In this document: positions 50,535 through 59,119 of the stretch, piece after piece | How positions within the stretch are numbered: the first letter of the stretch is position 1 | Layout: every line of letters begins with the position of its first letter | Origin: Pontibacter rufus | GTDB taxonomy: Bacteria; Bacteroidota; Bacteroidia; Cytophagales; Hymenobacteraceae | Assembly (NCBI RefSeq): GCF_015694705.1 | Contig: NZ_JADQDR010000003.1 | Coordinates: forward strand, 310,001-374,000 | DNA length: 64,000 bases | Direction of reading: 5' to 3' | Notes under the pieces: model-generated | Databases searched by the model: none | What the model was told of the DNA's origin: nothing | The model's input: only the letters and a program-made list of their open reading frames with translations | Position numbers and translations under genes: made by a program

Positions 50535-50945
50535 TTACTCCGCCGCTTTTAGCTGGTCTAGCTTGGCTTTGAGGGCTTCTATGTCTGGTGTATGTCCCTG
50601 GGCAACTTCAGCGGCATCCAACTCCTGCAGCATGTCCTTCATCTGTGCGAGGTATGCAGATTTATCTTTCTTCAGACAGCCTTTCTGGTGATCGTGGCAG
50701 GTGCCGTCTTCGTTCATGGGTTTAAACATGCTGCCTTCGCCGTAAATAAGCCATTGCGAATTCAGGTCAGGGAAGTGCTTCAGGATGGCCACCAAATCAT
50801 CCAGCATGTAGCACTGGCCGGATATAATGCAGGAAAGGGTTTTCTCATCCCTGCCGGTCATGGATTTCAGTTGCTCCATATCCAGTTCTTTGAGGTTGGT
50901 GTAAAACCTGAATCTTTTACCGATTTGCTGTAAGTCGATGGCCAT
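50535..50945 (-). CDS. Helix-turn-helix repressor-like protein
   Basis: A 136-residue protein with an XRE-like DNA-binding region: MAIDLQQIGKRFRFYTNL, KSMTGRDEKTLSCIISGQ (about 29-46) and the typical closing LNSQWLIYGEGSMFKP (about 67-82) found in Bacteroidota CI-like repressors. The C-terminal tail is charged (HDHQKGCLKKDKSAYLAQMKDMLQELD) and has two Cys and His residues (CHDHQKGC) that could bind metal. The start at 50945 was chosen because the next upstream ATG adds an unlikely segment. It lies between two ABC half-exporter genes; a regulatory role for them is possible. Confidence 0.7.
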   Translation of the reverse strand: MAIDLQQIGKRFRFYTNLKELDMEQLKSMTGRDEKTLSCIISGQCYMLDDLVAILKHFPDLNSQWLIYGEGSMFKPMNEDGTCHDHQKGCLKKDKSAYLAQMKDMLQELDAAEVAQGHTPDIEALKAKLDQLKAAE

Positions 50946-51080
50946 ACGCACAGAATTTTTAGAGTGTTTGTGAATGCTATACGTAGGTATAACACTTTCT
51001 GCCTCAAAAAATTCCGGCACGCCCGGAATACATGCGGGCATACTTATACGGTAAGTTAACAACATGCTGTTGCCGGGTAG

Positions 51081-52865
51081 CTATTCTAAGTCTTCAGTCT
51101 GCAACTGCCGTTCATACAGCACCTTGTACAGGCCGTCCTGCCCGATCAGTACATCATGGGTTCCGTGCTGCACAATCTCACCATCGTCAAGTACCAGAAT
51201 CCTGTCCGCCAGCTTTACCGATGATACGCGGTGCGAGATAATGATGGATGTGCGGTTTTCCATAATGCGGCGCAGGCTGTTGAGAATGGCATCCTCGGTT
51301 TTAGTATCTACCGCCGAGAGCGAATCATCCAGTATAAGGATGCTTGGCTCCCGCACCAGCGCGCGCGCAATGGATACGCGCTGCTTCTGCCCGCCGGATA
51401 GCGTAATGCCACGCTCGCCCAGTTTGGTTTCGAATTGCTCCGGAAAGCGCATAATGTTTTCGTATACGTCTGCATCTTTGGCTGCCTGTTCCATTTGTGC
51501 TTCGGTTATACTTGGCAGGCCAAAGCCGATGTTGTTGCGGATAGAGTCGGAGAAAAGGAACACGTCCTGCGGCACATAACCAATCTGGCTGCGCAGGTTC
51601 CGGATATCATAATCGCGCACATCTATGCCGTCAATCAGAATACGGCCGCCGGTTACATCATACATGCGCGGCAGCAGTGTGGCAATAGTGCTTTTGCCTG
51701 AGCCGGTATTACCGATTACGGCCAGCGTTTCGCCGTGCCTGATGCTGAAAGATACATTGCGGAGGGCGTGGATGTTGGTGTCAGGGTATACAAAATCAAC
51801 GTTCTCAAACACGATGTCGCCTTCAATCGGTTTGCTGATGTTCTGGCGGGAGATAATCTCGGTTTTGGTGTGCAGAAATTCGTTGATGCGCTCCTGCGAA
51901 GCTGCTGCCCGCTGTACCAGGCTGGCTGTCCAGCCCAGCGAGGTAACGGGCCAGGTCAGCATGTTCACGTAAATGATAAATTCGGCGATATTACCCGTGG
52001 TGATGCTGCCGTTGATAACTTCCTGGCCGCCAATGTAAATAGTGATAATCGTGCTCAGGCCCACCATAAACAGTACCAGCGGAAAAAACAGCGAATTTAC
52101 AAAGTTCAGTTCCAGCGATTTGTCCCGGTAGGTATTGCTGGCTGTGGTAAAGTTGTTGTGCGAATCGTCTTCGCGCACAAACGATTTAAGCACCCTTATT
52201 CCTGAAAAAGCTTCCTGCACAAACGTGGTAATACCCGACAGGCTGCGCTGTATTTCATCTGATTTGCGTTGGATGATGTTGTTGACATAGTAAATGCTGA
52301 CCGCGAGTATAGGCAGCGGAATCAGGGTATACATGGTGAGCTTCACGTTTACGGCCAGCATATAGGGGATCACCATCAGGAAAAGCACCACCAGGTTGAT
52401 GCCATACATAATAGCCGGACCCACATACATGCGCACACGGCTCACGTCTTCAGAAATGCGCGCCATCAGGTCGCCGGTGTTGTTTTTGCGGTAAAAGCTG
52501 AGCGGTAAGGTTTGATAGTGGGCGTAAATTTCGTTTTTAAGATCGTTTTCGATCAGGCGGCTCATCACGATAATTGTCTGGCGTACAAAAAACAGGAACA
52601 CGCCGCGCAGCAGGGCCATCAGCAGAATTACAACGCCGTACACCAGGATGCTCTTCGAGAAGAGGTCATACACCAGCTCCTGCTGACGGAGGCCCTCATA
52701 CAGGTTATGCAGACCGATACCCTCCTTTATCAGGTTAAAGGCATGGCGCACGATCTGGGCCGGCAGTATCTGAAAAATATTGGAAATAATGGTAAACACA
52801 ATGCCCCACAGGAGCCTGTACTTATACTTGAGCAGGTATTTGTTAAGGTAGCGTAGTGATTTCAC
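51081..52865 (-). CDS. ABC half-exporter, subunit with degenerate catalytic Asp and canonical signature
   Basis: A 594-residue exporter subunit: six transmembrane helices (about 15-305) plus ATPase. Walker A is GNTGSGKST. Walker B is ILILDDS, with Asp514 where the catalytic Glu should be. The signature is a canonical LSGGQ (489-493) and the H-loop is ISHRVSSVKLAD. This pattern is the mirror image of the other half-exporter at 48084-49853 and is like the degenerate subunit of TM287/288 or YheI/YheH exporters. It is transcribed towards that gene, with the helix-turn-helix gene between. Confidence 0.9.
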   Translation of the reverse strand: MKSLRYLNKYLLKYKYRLLWGIVFTIISNIFQILPAQIVRHAFNLIKEGIGLHNLYEGLRQQELVYDLFSKSILVYGVVILLMALLRGVFLFFVRQTIIVMSRLIENDLKNEIYAHYQTLPLSFYRKNNTGDLMARISEDVSRVRMYVGPAIMYGINLVVLFLMVIPYMLAVNVKLTMYTLIPLPILAVSIYYVNNIIQRKSDEIQRSLSGITTFVQEAFSGIRVLKSFVREDDSHNNFTTASNTYRDKSLELNFVNSLFFPLVLFMVGLSTIITIYIGGQEVINGSITTGNIAEFIIYVNMLTWPVTSLGWTASLVQRAAASQERINEFLHTKTEIISRQNISKPIEGDIVFENVDFVYPDTNIHALRNVSFSIRHGETLAVIGNTGSGKSTIATLLPRMYDVTGGRILIDGIDVRDYDIRNLRSQIGYVPQDVFLFSDSIRNNIGFGLPSITEAQMEQAAKDADVYENIMRFPEQFETKLGERGITLSGGQKQRVSIARALVREPSILILDDSLSAVDTKTEDAILNSLRRIMENRTSIIISHRVSSVKLADRILVLDDGEIVQHGTHDVLIGQDGLYKVLYERQLQTEDLE

Positions 52866-52916
52866 AGGGTAATATAAAGGCCTCGGGGACTTTTACGTGA
52901 AGTTACAAAGTACAAA

Positions 52917-52946
52917 TTGAATTAATCAAAAAAAGAATTAATTTTG
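52917..52946 (+). promoter_or_regulatory. Textbook promoter of the Glu/Leu dehydrogenase gene
   Basis: TTG (52917-52919), 19-bp spacer, TAATTTTG (52939-52946): a full match to the Bacteroidota consensus. The ATG at 53019 is 72 bp beyond the -7 box, leaving a leader of about 67 nt. Confidence 0.75.
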
Positions 52947-53018
52947 CAGCTCGAAACGGAAAGTGAGCTATTGCTCACCTTGCATAAATACAATATAACA
53001 CCTAATCTAATAGCATAA

Positions 53019-54122
53019 ATGGTCGAATTTAAAGAAGTAGAAGTGAAGAAAGACAAGTCAGTCTTTGATCAGATATCAGAACACGATCACGAGAAGATTG
53101 TTTTCTGCCACGACAAAGAAACTGGTCTGAAGGCTATCATTGGCATTCACAACACAGTGCTTGGCCCGGCCCTGGGTGGCACGCGCATGTGGTCTTATGC
53201 CTCTGAAGCAGAGGCGCTGGACGATGTGCTGCGTTTATCCAGGGGCATGACTTACAAAGCGGCCATTTCCGGACTGAACCTGGGCGGCGGCAAAGCCGTT
53301 ATCATCGGCGACGCCAAAAAAGATAAAAGCGAGGCCCTGCTGCGCCGCTACGGGCGCTTCATCAAAAACCTGAACGGGGCATACATTACGGCTGAAGATG
53401 TAGGCACCACAACCAAAGACATGGAGTTCATCCACATGGAAACCGAGCATGTAGCGGGCCTTCCGGAGTCGATGGGCGGCAGCGGCGATCCGTCGCCTGT
53501 AACGGCTTACGGTACCTATATGGGAATGAAAGCCGCAGCTAAAAAAGCCTTCGGTACGGATTCGCTGGCCGGCCGGAAAATTTCGGTGCAGGGTGTGGGC
53601 CACGTGGGGGGCTACCTGGTAGAGCTGCTGGCCAAAGAAAACGCGCAAATCTATATCACCGATATTTACGAAGACCGCCTGAAGGAAGTATCGTCCAAGT
53701 ATAGCGCTACTAAAGTAGTGGGCATGGACGATATCTACGACCTGGATGTGGATATTTACGCACCGTGCGCGCTGGGCGGTACCATCAACGACGAAACCCT
53801 GAGCCGCCTGAAATGCAGGGTAATTGCAGGCAGCGCCAACAACCAGTTGCGCAACGAGGAGGTGCACGGCCCGGCACTGATCGATCTGGGGATTTACTAC
53901 GCTCCCGATTTCCTGATAAATGCAGGTGGTTTGATTAACGTATACTCGGAGCTGAACGGGTACAACCGCGAGAGCGCTTATGCCCAGACAGAGCGCATTT
54001 ACGGCTACACACTGGATATTTTTAACCTGGCCGAAAAGGAAGGAATTTATACCCAGTTAGCCGCTACCAAACTAGCCGAAAAACGTATTGCAAGCATAGC
54101 CAGGATACACGCTACGTACTAA
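53019..54122 (+). CDS. Glu/Leu/Phe/Val dehydrogenase (leucine-dehydrogenase type)
   Basis: A 367-residue NAD-dependent enzyme that interconverts branched-chain amino acids and 2-oxo acids with ammonia. The N-terminal catalytic half has GGTRMWSYASEAEALDDVLRLSRGMTYKAA (Lys about 84), GLNLGGGKAVI (Lys about 93) and TAEDVGTT. The NAD domain follows with the GVGHVGGYLVELL fingerprint (about 196-208), APCALGGTIND and SANNQL. The protein ends near LIDLGIYYAPDFLINAGG and a helical tail. Leucine dehydrogenase is the best match by length. Its message has its own promoter and terminator. Confidence 0.93.
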   Translation: MVEFKEVEVKKDKSVFDQISEHDHEKIVFCHDKETGLKAIIGIHNTVLGPALGGTRMWSYASEAEALDDVLRLSRGMTYKAAISGLNLGGGKAVIIGDAKKDKSEALLRRYGRFIKNLNGAYITAEDVGTTTKDMEFIHMETEHVAGLPESMGGSGDPSPVTAYGTYMGMKAAAKKAFGTDSLAGRKISVQGVGHVGGYLVELLAKENAQIYITDIYEDRLKEVSSKYSATKVVGMDDIYDLDVDIYAPCALGGTINDETLSRLKCRVIAGSANNQLRNEEVHGPALIDLGIYYAPDFLINAGGLINVYSELNGYNRESAYAQTERIYGYTLDIFNLAEKEGIYTQLAATKLAEKRIASIARIHATY

Positions 54123-54674
54123 GCAAATTATACTTGATGCATGATAAGCAAAAGTGCTGCACCAACTGCAGCACTTTTGCTTTGTTCAGCCATACCGGAA
54201 CTATAAACAACCTGTTTTGCATTCTGTTTTATAGTATAAACAGCCGGGCGGCAGAAGACAGGGACTTGAAATAAGACATCAGAAGTATAGAAAGGACTGT
54301 CATTAAGCAGCTTATACGTGTGCCGGCTGCCGCTTATACTTGTTGTGTTTAGCGCAGGTTGCTTGCATCAGGGATGCAGGTAAAGTATCTGTCGCTGTAT
54401 TTTCTCTTTGTTACGCTGAGAAAGCGTGGAGTAAGAAAGTATAAGTTGTAACTTTGTGGCCTGAAATCTGCTTCCGCCGCCGGTGTTACCTGTTGCCGGA
54501 AAGAAGGCAGGGCACTGCAGCTTTCAGGAATCGAAAGATAACGGAAAGTATAAATTGATTGTGTCTTTATACTTATGTGATAACATCGCAAAGTATAAAG
54601 TATAGTATAAAATGCCGGTGCCGCAGGCGCTTTTTAAAATTACCAGATAACAATACGCTCTTTAACATAAGAAT
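54123..54674. other. Long intergenic region before nusB, very rich in AAGTATA words
   Basis: Besides the terminator it holds about nine copies of AAGTATA or its complement (about 54131, 54284, 54336, 54438, 54547, 54568, 54590, 54597), the densest group in the window. No gene or tRNA is seen. The short minus-strand frame at 54349-54591 is rejected. Confidence 0.55.
54146..54182 (+). terminator. Terminator of the dehydrogenase gene
   Basis: AAGCAAAAGTGCTGCA (54146-54161) pairs perfectly with 54167-54182 around a 5-nt loop; the outer T-rich arm serves as U-tract. Confidence 0.85.
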
Positions 54675-55847
54675 ATGCTCAACCGCAGAACACTACGAAT
54701 CAAGGCCATGCAAGCCATTTATGCCTACATGCAGGCCGAAAGTTCTGATTATCTGCTGGCGTTAGACCAGATTAGCGACCATTTCGCACCCGATCTCAAC
54801 TCGATGGAGGTGCAGGACAAAAGACTGCTGGAAGGCCGTAAACAAATCGCCACCATCCTGTTTAAGGAATGGTACGAAACCCGCCAGTTTGAAACAGAGG
54901 AAAACGACAAGGAAATAATTGACGCGGTAAACAGGGCCATTGTTTATTACCAGAACCTCCTTAAAAAAGATTACCTTACTTACGGCAACCAGATGCTGGG
55001 CGCCGTAGAGCGCATCTATGACCATTACTTGGGTACCCTGCAGATACTGGAAGTGCTGACCGGCCTGATAGCGGAGGAGGAAGAAAAGAAAGAAAAGCGT
55101 TTTACCGTAGCCACAGGCCCTGACGTAAAACGTTTCCTGCGCAACCGTGTGGTGCAGCACCTGCTCCAGAATAAATCGTACCAGCAGCACATTATCCGGC
55201 GCAACATCAGTTGGGGATCAGATATCAGCGAAATACGGGCCGTTTACAGGAACATCCTCAAGCAGGACGACGCTTTCCTGAATTACCTGGCGCTGCCCGC
55301 GCCCACACTGGAGGACGACTTTGAGATAGTGAAACATATTTTCAAAAACATTATCTTTAAAGAAAAAAACTTACAATCTTTGTTTGAAGAGCAGGATCTG
55401 AACTGGGTAGAGAACAAAGCCATTGTGAAGAGCCTGGTAAACAAAACCATCAAAATTTTTGGTGAGGAGGTGGCTGAAGACCAGCAACTGTTGGATCTCT
55501 CGGCAAACTGGGAAGACGATAAAGCCTTTTTTGAGGAGCTTTACCACCAGACCATCAAAGACGATGAGAAGTATGAGGCCCTGGTAGCCGCCAGCGTACA
55601 GAACTGGGACGTGGAACGCGTGGCCATGCTCGACAAGATTATACTTAAAATGGCGCTTTGCGAAATGCATATCTTTCGCAGCATACCTGTAAAGGTTACC
55701 ATCAACGAGTATATCGAAATCTCCAAGCTGTACAGCACGCCTAAAAGCAAGCAGTTTGTGAACGGCGTGCTCGACAAGATGGCACAGGAGCTCACCACCA
55801 AAGGCGACATCCGCAAATCAGGCCGCGGCCTGATTGACAACAAGTAA
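54675..55847 (+). CDS. nusB: Transcription antitermination factor NusB
   Basis: NusB binds boxA RNA with NusE and supports rRNA transcription. The N-terminus MLNRRTLRIKAMQAIYAYMQ is the family start. The C-terminal NusB domain (about 255-385) includes DDEKYEALVAASVQNWDVERVAMLDKIIL and VKVTINEYIEISKLYSTPKSKQFVNGVLDK. At 390 residues it is longer than enteric NusB (139), as usual in Bacteroidota, which carry an extra helical N-terminal half with a charged stretch IAEEEEKKEKRF. It heads a cluster ending with coaE. Confidence 0.95.
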   Translation: MLNRRTLRIKAMQAIYAYMQAESSDYLLALDQISDHFAPDLNSMEVQDKRLLEGRKQIATILFKEWYETRQFETEENDKEIIDAVNRAIVYYQNLLKKDYLTYGNQMLGAVERIYDHYLGTLQILEVLTGLIAEEEEKKEKRFTVATGPDVKRFLRNRVVQHLLQNKSYQQHIIRRNISWGSDISEIRAVYRNILKQDDAFLNYLALPAPTLEDDFEIVKHIFKNIIFKEKNLQSLFEEQDLNWVENKAIVKSLVNKTIKIFGEEVAEDQQLLDLSANWEDDKAFFEELYHQTIKDDEKYEALVAASVQNWDVERVAMLDKIILKMALCEMHIFRSIPVKVTINEYIEISKLYSTPKSKQFVNGVLDKMAQELTTKGDIRKSGRGLIDNK

Positions 55848-55919
55848 GGCCCGGGGAAAATTGGCTGGCCCGGAAAATTACTGTAAAAAGAAAATTTATA
55901 TCCGACATATCCGTAACCT

Positions 55920-56225
55920 ATGAGCAATAAGACAAGCAACGTACTGTTCTTTTTATCTGGCGCAGCCGCAGGTGCTGTTGCCGGCATCCTGTTTGCCCCC
56001 GAAAAAGGAAGAGAAACGCGCAACTGGCTAAGCTACCGCCTGGAGAAGTACCGCGATACCCTTTCTGACCTGACGGAGCAACTGATGGATGGCCGCGACA
56101 GTTCGCTGTCTTCGGCTAAAACAGAAGGGCAGCGCGTGATACAGGATGCGAAAGACAAGGCGGAAAAATTATTAGGCGACGTTGACTCTCTGATAAAAGA
56201 AATCAACAGCCGGAAAGAGATATAA
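55920..56225 (+). CDS. YtxH-domain protein
   Basis: A 101-residue membrane protein: residues 5-25 (NVLFFLSGAAAGAVAGILFA) form one membrane segment followed by PEKGRETRNWLSYRLEKYRD, the YtxH signature, and a coiled-coil tail (DLTEQLMDGRDSSLSSAKTEGQRVIQDAKDKAEKLL). YtxH proteins are common with general stress proteins; their role is unknown. It lies 72 bp after nusB and ends 3 bp before the isocitrate-dehydrogenase-like gene. Confidence 0.88.
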   Translation: MSNKTSNVLFFLSGAAAGAVAGILFAPEKGRETRNWLSYRLEKYRDTLSDLTEQLMDGRDSSLSSAKTEGQRVIQDAKDKAEKLLGDVDSLIKEINSRKEI

Positions 56226-56228
56226 AGC

Positions 56229-57227
56229 ATGAAACAAGTTACCCTTATTCCCGGAGACGGGATAGGCCCGGAAATAACAGAAGCAGTAAAAGCAATTTTT
56301 AGTGCCGCCGGCGTACCTGTGGTTTGGGAAGTAGAAAACGCTGGACAAACTACATTCGATACCATGGGCGAGTTGATACCGGCTACGCTGCTGGCCTCGC
56401 TCGAAAAGAATAAAGTTGCCCTCAAAGGCCCTATCACTACGCCGGTGGGTAAAGGGTTTAAAAGTATAAATGTGCAGTTGCGGCAGATGTATGATCTGTA
56501 CGCCAACATAAGACCTGCTAAAACGATCAAGGGTGTTTCCACGCGCTTCGACAATGTAAACCTGGTGCTCTTCCGCGAAAATACGGAAGGCCTTTACGCC
56601 GGCCTTGAAATGTGGGACGAACACCACCAGATTTCAGACTCTGTGGCACGCCTGACGCGCGTTGGCTGCGAAAACATCCTGCGTGCGGCCTTTGCGTATG
56701 CCGACAGGCACCAGTGCAAAAAAGTAACAGCCGTACACAAAGCCAATATCCTGAAAAGCGCCGGCGCCCTGTTCCTGCGTATAGCCGGCGAAATTGCCAG
56801 TGAGTACCCGCACATCACGTACGAAGACAAGATCATCGACAACATGTGCATGCAACTGGTTACAAAGCCGGAGCAGTTTGACGTGGTGGTAACCACTAAC
56901 CTGTTTGGCGATATCCTGTCTGATTTGTGTGCAGGTCTGGTGGGCGGACTTGGCGTGGTGGCCGGCGCCAACATCGGCGACGAAATGGCCATTTTTGAAG
57001 CCGTACACGGCTCAGCCCCGGACATTGCCGGCAAAGGCATCGCTAATCCAACGGCCTTGCTGCAGTCTGCTATTATGATGCTGCACCACATCGGGCTGAA
57101 AGAAGACGCAAACCGCATCGAAGCAGCCCTGCACGCCACACTGGCAAATAAAGAAGAATGCACAGGCGACCTGGGCGGACATGCCGGCACTATGGCATTT
57201 GCACAGCACATTATCTCAAAACTATAA
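56229..57227 (+). CDS. NAD-dependent isocitrate/isopropylmalate dehydrogenase family protein
   Basis: A 332-residue beta-decarboxylating dehydrogenase. It has VTLIPGDGIGPEIT (about 4-17), ALKGPITTPVGKGFKSINVQLRQMYDLYANIRPAK, FRENTEGLYAG (about 117-127), VHKANILK (about 172-179), TNLFGDILSDL (about 219-229) and GSAPDIAGKGIANP (about 257-270). The pattern of FRENTEGLYAG and the short length fit NAD-type isocitrate dehydrogenase better than LeuB, whose start and motifs differ. The substrate is not certain from sequence. It is embedded in the nusB-coaE cluster, with a 3-bp gap after YtxH and 26 bp before DUF1573. Confidence 0.9.
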   Translation: MKQVTLIPGDGIGPEITEAVKAIFSAAGVPVVWEVENAGQTTFDTMGELIPATLLASLEKNKVALKGPITTPVGKGFKSINVQLRQMYDLYANIRPAKTIKGVSTRFDNVNLVLFRENTEGLYAGLEMWDEHHQISDSVARLTRVGCENILRAAFAYADRHQCKKVTAVHKANILKSAGALFLRIAGEIASEYPHITYEDKIIDNMCMQLVTKPEQFDVVVTTNLFGDILSDLCAGLVGGLGVVAGANIGDEMAIFEAVHGSAPDIAGKGIANPTALLQSAIMMLHHIGLKEDANRIEAALHATLANKEECTGDLGGHAGTMAFAQHIISKL

Positions 57228-57253
57228 TGTTGAACAGTAAAAGAGTTTTAAAC

Positions 57254-57790
57254 ATGAAAAAGAATTTTATCCTAGCTGCCGGTTTTGCCATGGCGCTATT
57301 TATTACAAGCTGCGACAGCAACAATAGTCAAACTGATACCACAACTGCTGATGCTACCGCTGCTACAGAAGCAGCGCCTGCCGTTGATAACCCGAATGTA
57401 GTGTCGGCGAGCGAAGCAATGTCGTCTGAGAACGCACCCGTTATCACCTTCGAGAATCCGGAGTATGATTTTGGAACAATAAAGCAGGGCGAAGTGATAG
57501 AGCACGTTTTCACGTTTACCAATACAGGCAAGTCGCCGCTGATTATAGAGAATGCTTCTGCGTCTTGCGGCTGCACTGTGCCGGAACCGCCAACAGAGCC
57601 TATTGCTCCCGGCGAAACAGGCAGCATTAACGTTAAATTTAACAGCGCCGGTAAAATGGGGCAGCAATATCCTACAGTTACCGTGCGTGCCAATACGCAG
57701 CCTAACCTTACCAAAATATCGATGAAAGGTGTGGTAGAGTCAAGCGGTGTGCCAAATGCCGGCCCAGAAGGCCCTGTAAGACAAAATTAA
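57254..57790 (+). CDS. DUF1573 lipoprotein
   Basis: A 178-residue lipoprotein: signal with lipidation Cys20 (ALFITSC), a Thr/Ala-rich linker, then one immunoglobulin-like domain of the DUF1573 type (about 70-165, FENPEYDFGTIKQGEVIEHVFTFTNTGKSPLIIENASASCGCTV, VPEPPTEPIAPGETGSINVKFNS, and the end VTVRANTQPN). The family is conserved in the phylum next to yajC. No enzyme motif is present. The start is ATG 57254; upstream frame residues belong to the previous gene's end. Confidence 0.9.
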   Translation: MKKNFILAAGFAMALFITSCDSNNSQTDTTTADATAATEAAPAVDNPNVVSASEAMSSENAPVITFENPEYDFGTIKQGEVIEHVFTFTNTGKSPLIIENASASCGCTVPEPPTEPIAPGETGSINVKFNSAGKMGQQYPTVTVRANTQPNLTKISMKGVVESSGVPNAGPEGPVRQN

Positions 57791-57823
57791 GACTGAAAGC
57801 TTTTAGGGTATACATACATAACC

Positions 57824-58126
57824 ATGCAAACTATTTTTCTCCAGGCTGCCTCAGGCGGCGGCGTTCTGCCACAGGTACTCATGTTTGGTGCCATCATCCT
57901 TGTATTTTATTTCTTTATGATCAGGCCGCAACAGAAAAAAGCGCGTGACCAGAAGAAGTTCCGCGAGGAGTTAGTGAAAGGGATGAATGTGGTAACTATC
58001 GGCGGGTTGCACGGCAAACTGCTGGCCATAGAAGATGACACAATAGTAGTAGAGGTGGACAAAGGCGTTCGCCTGACGTTCGATAAATCTTCTATATCTA
58101 TGGAAGCCACAGTTAAGGTGAATTAA
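57824..58126 (+). CDS. yajC: Preprotein translocase auxiliary subunit YajC
   Basis: YajC joins SecDF in the inner membrane to aid protein export. The 100-residue protein has one transmembrane helix (about 15-33, LMFGAIILVFYFFMIRP) and then the conserved RPQQKKARDQKKFREELVKGMNVVTIGGLHGKLLAIEDDTIVVEV. Length and start are typical. It follows DUF1573 by 33 bp and precedes ybbR. Confidence 0.95.
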   Translation: MQTIFLQAASGGGVLPQVLMFGAIILVFYFFMIRPQQKKARDQKKFREELVKGMNVVTIGGLHGKLLAIEDDTIVVEVDKGVRLTFDKSSISMEATVKVN

Positions 58127-58137
58127 GATCTGCGACT

Positions 58138-59112
58138 TTGCCGTTTGAGAAAGCAAAAAATATAGTCTTATGGTTATTGAGGCCATTCAGGCCCCGAACA
58201 AAGCAGTACTGGCGTGTAGTACTGCTTTGCTTTGTGGCGGCGTCTACCTTTTGGCTGCTCAATGCGCTCAACAAAAGCTATTCCACGCAAACTACGTACC
58301 CTATCCGGTTTATCTACAACAACAAAAAACTGGTTCCGGTACAGCCGCTGCCCGAGGAAGTAACAATAAACGTAACCGGTAAAGGCTGGAAACTGCTGCG
58401 CAAATCGCTCCGTTTTGAGGTGCAGCCCGCTGAGATATACATCCGCAACCTGCCAAGCAACAATTACCTGCTCGGCTCGGCCCTGCGCCCCGCGCTGGTA
58501 AATGCCTTGAATGGCCTGCAGCTTAACTTCGTGACAACAGATACGGTGCGCTTTAATTTTGATGAGCGGATAAAACGTACTGTTGCCTTAAAGCTGGACC
58601 CGCAGCAGAAAATTGTGGCGGACCGCCATGCGCAGGTGGGGCCCGTTACCATCACACCGGATTCTATTACGTTTGTAGGGCCATCTTCTGTGGTAGACAG
58701 CCTGCCATCTCCGTTTCTGCTGCGGCTTCCCAACCAGGAACTCACAGAATCATCCCAGGTAAGTGTGCCCATTAACTATGGCGACCGGCCCCTTGTGACA
58801 GCTAACATTTCGCAGGCAATGGTAAGCGTAAATGTTAAAAACCTGTTGCAGGAAGAGCGCCAACTGGTGCCGGAACTGATTAATGTGCCTGCCGGCAAAA
58901 AAGTGAGCCTGCAGCCGCCATTCCTGCTGGTGCGCTACCAGTTGCTCGAAGACTCTGCTGCCCTGTTAAACCGTGATGCCTTTAAGGCTGTGCTGGACTA
59001 TAGCAAGTATAACCCCAAGGATTCTACACTGGCACCGGAACTGGTGCAGAAGCCGCCGGGAGTGCGACACATAACACTGCTGCCGGAGCAGGTAAAGGCA
59101 ACCTTACAATAA
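58138..59112 (+). CDS. YbbR-like domain protein
   Basis: A 324-residue protein with an N-terminal membrane anchor (about 22-42, WRVVLLCFVAASTFWLLNAL) and three YbbR-type beta domains (about 50-300, e.g. TTYPIRFIYNNKKLVPVQPLPEEVTINVTGKGWKLLRKS). YbbR/CdaR regulate diadenylate cyclases in other bacteria; the function here is unknown. The start is TTG 58138, giving MPFEKAKNIV; no ATG fits nearby. It is in the yajC-ybbR-coaE order typical of the phylum and ends 7 bp before coaE. Confidence 0.88.
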   Translation: MPFEKAKNIVLWLLRPFRPRTKQYWRVVLLCFVAASTFWLLNALNKSYSTQTTYPIRFIYNNKKLVPVQPLPEEVTINVTGKGWKLLRKSLRFEVQPAEIYIRNLPSNNYLLGSALRPALVNALNGLQLNFVTTDTVRFNFDERIKRTVALKLDPQQKIVADRHAQVGPVTITPDSITFVGPSSVVDSLPSPFLLRLPNQELTESSQVSVPINYGDRPLVTANISQAMVSVNVKNLLQEERQLVPELINVPAGKKVSLQPPFLLVRYQLLEDSAALLNRDAFKAVLDYSKYNPKDSTLAPELVQKPPGVRHITLLPEQVKATLQ

Positions 59113-59119
59113 GTCTGCC

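Noticed and set aside
54349..54591. 80-codon minus-strand frame before nusB
   Set aside because: Irregular composition, overlapped by AAGTATA words, no promoter or domain.
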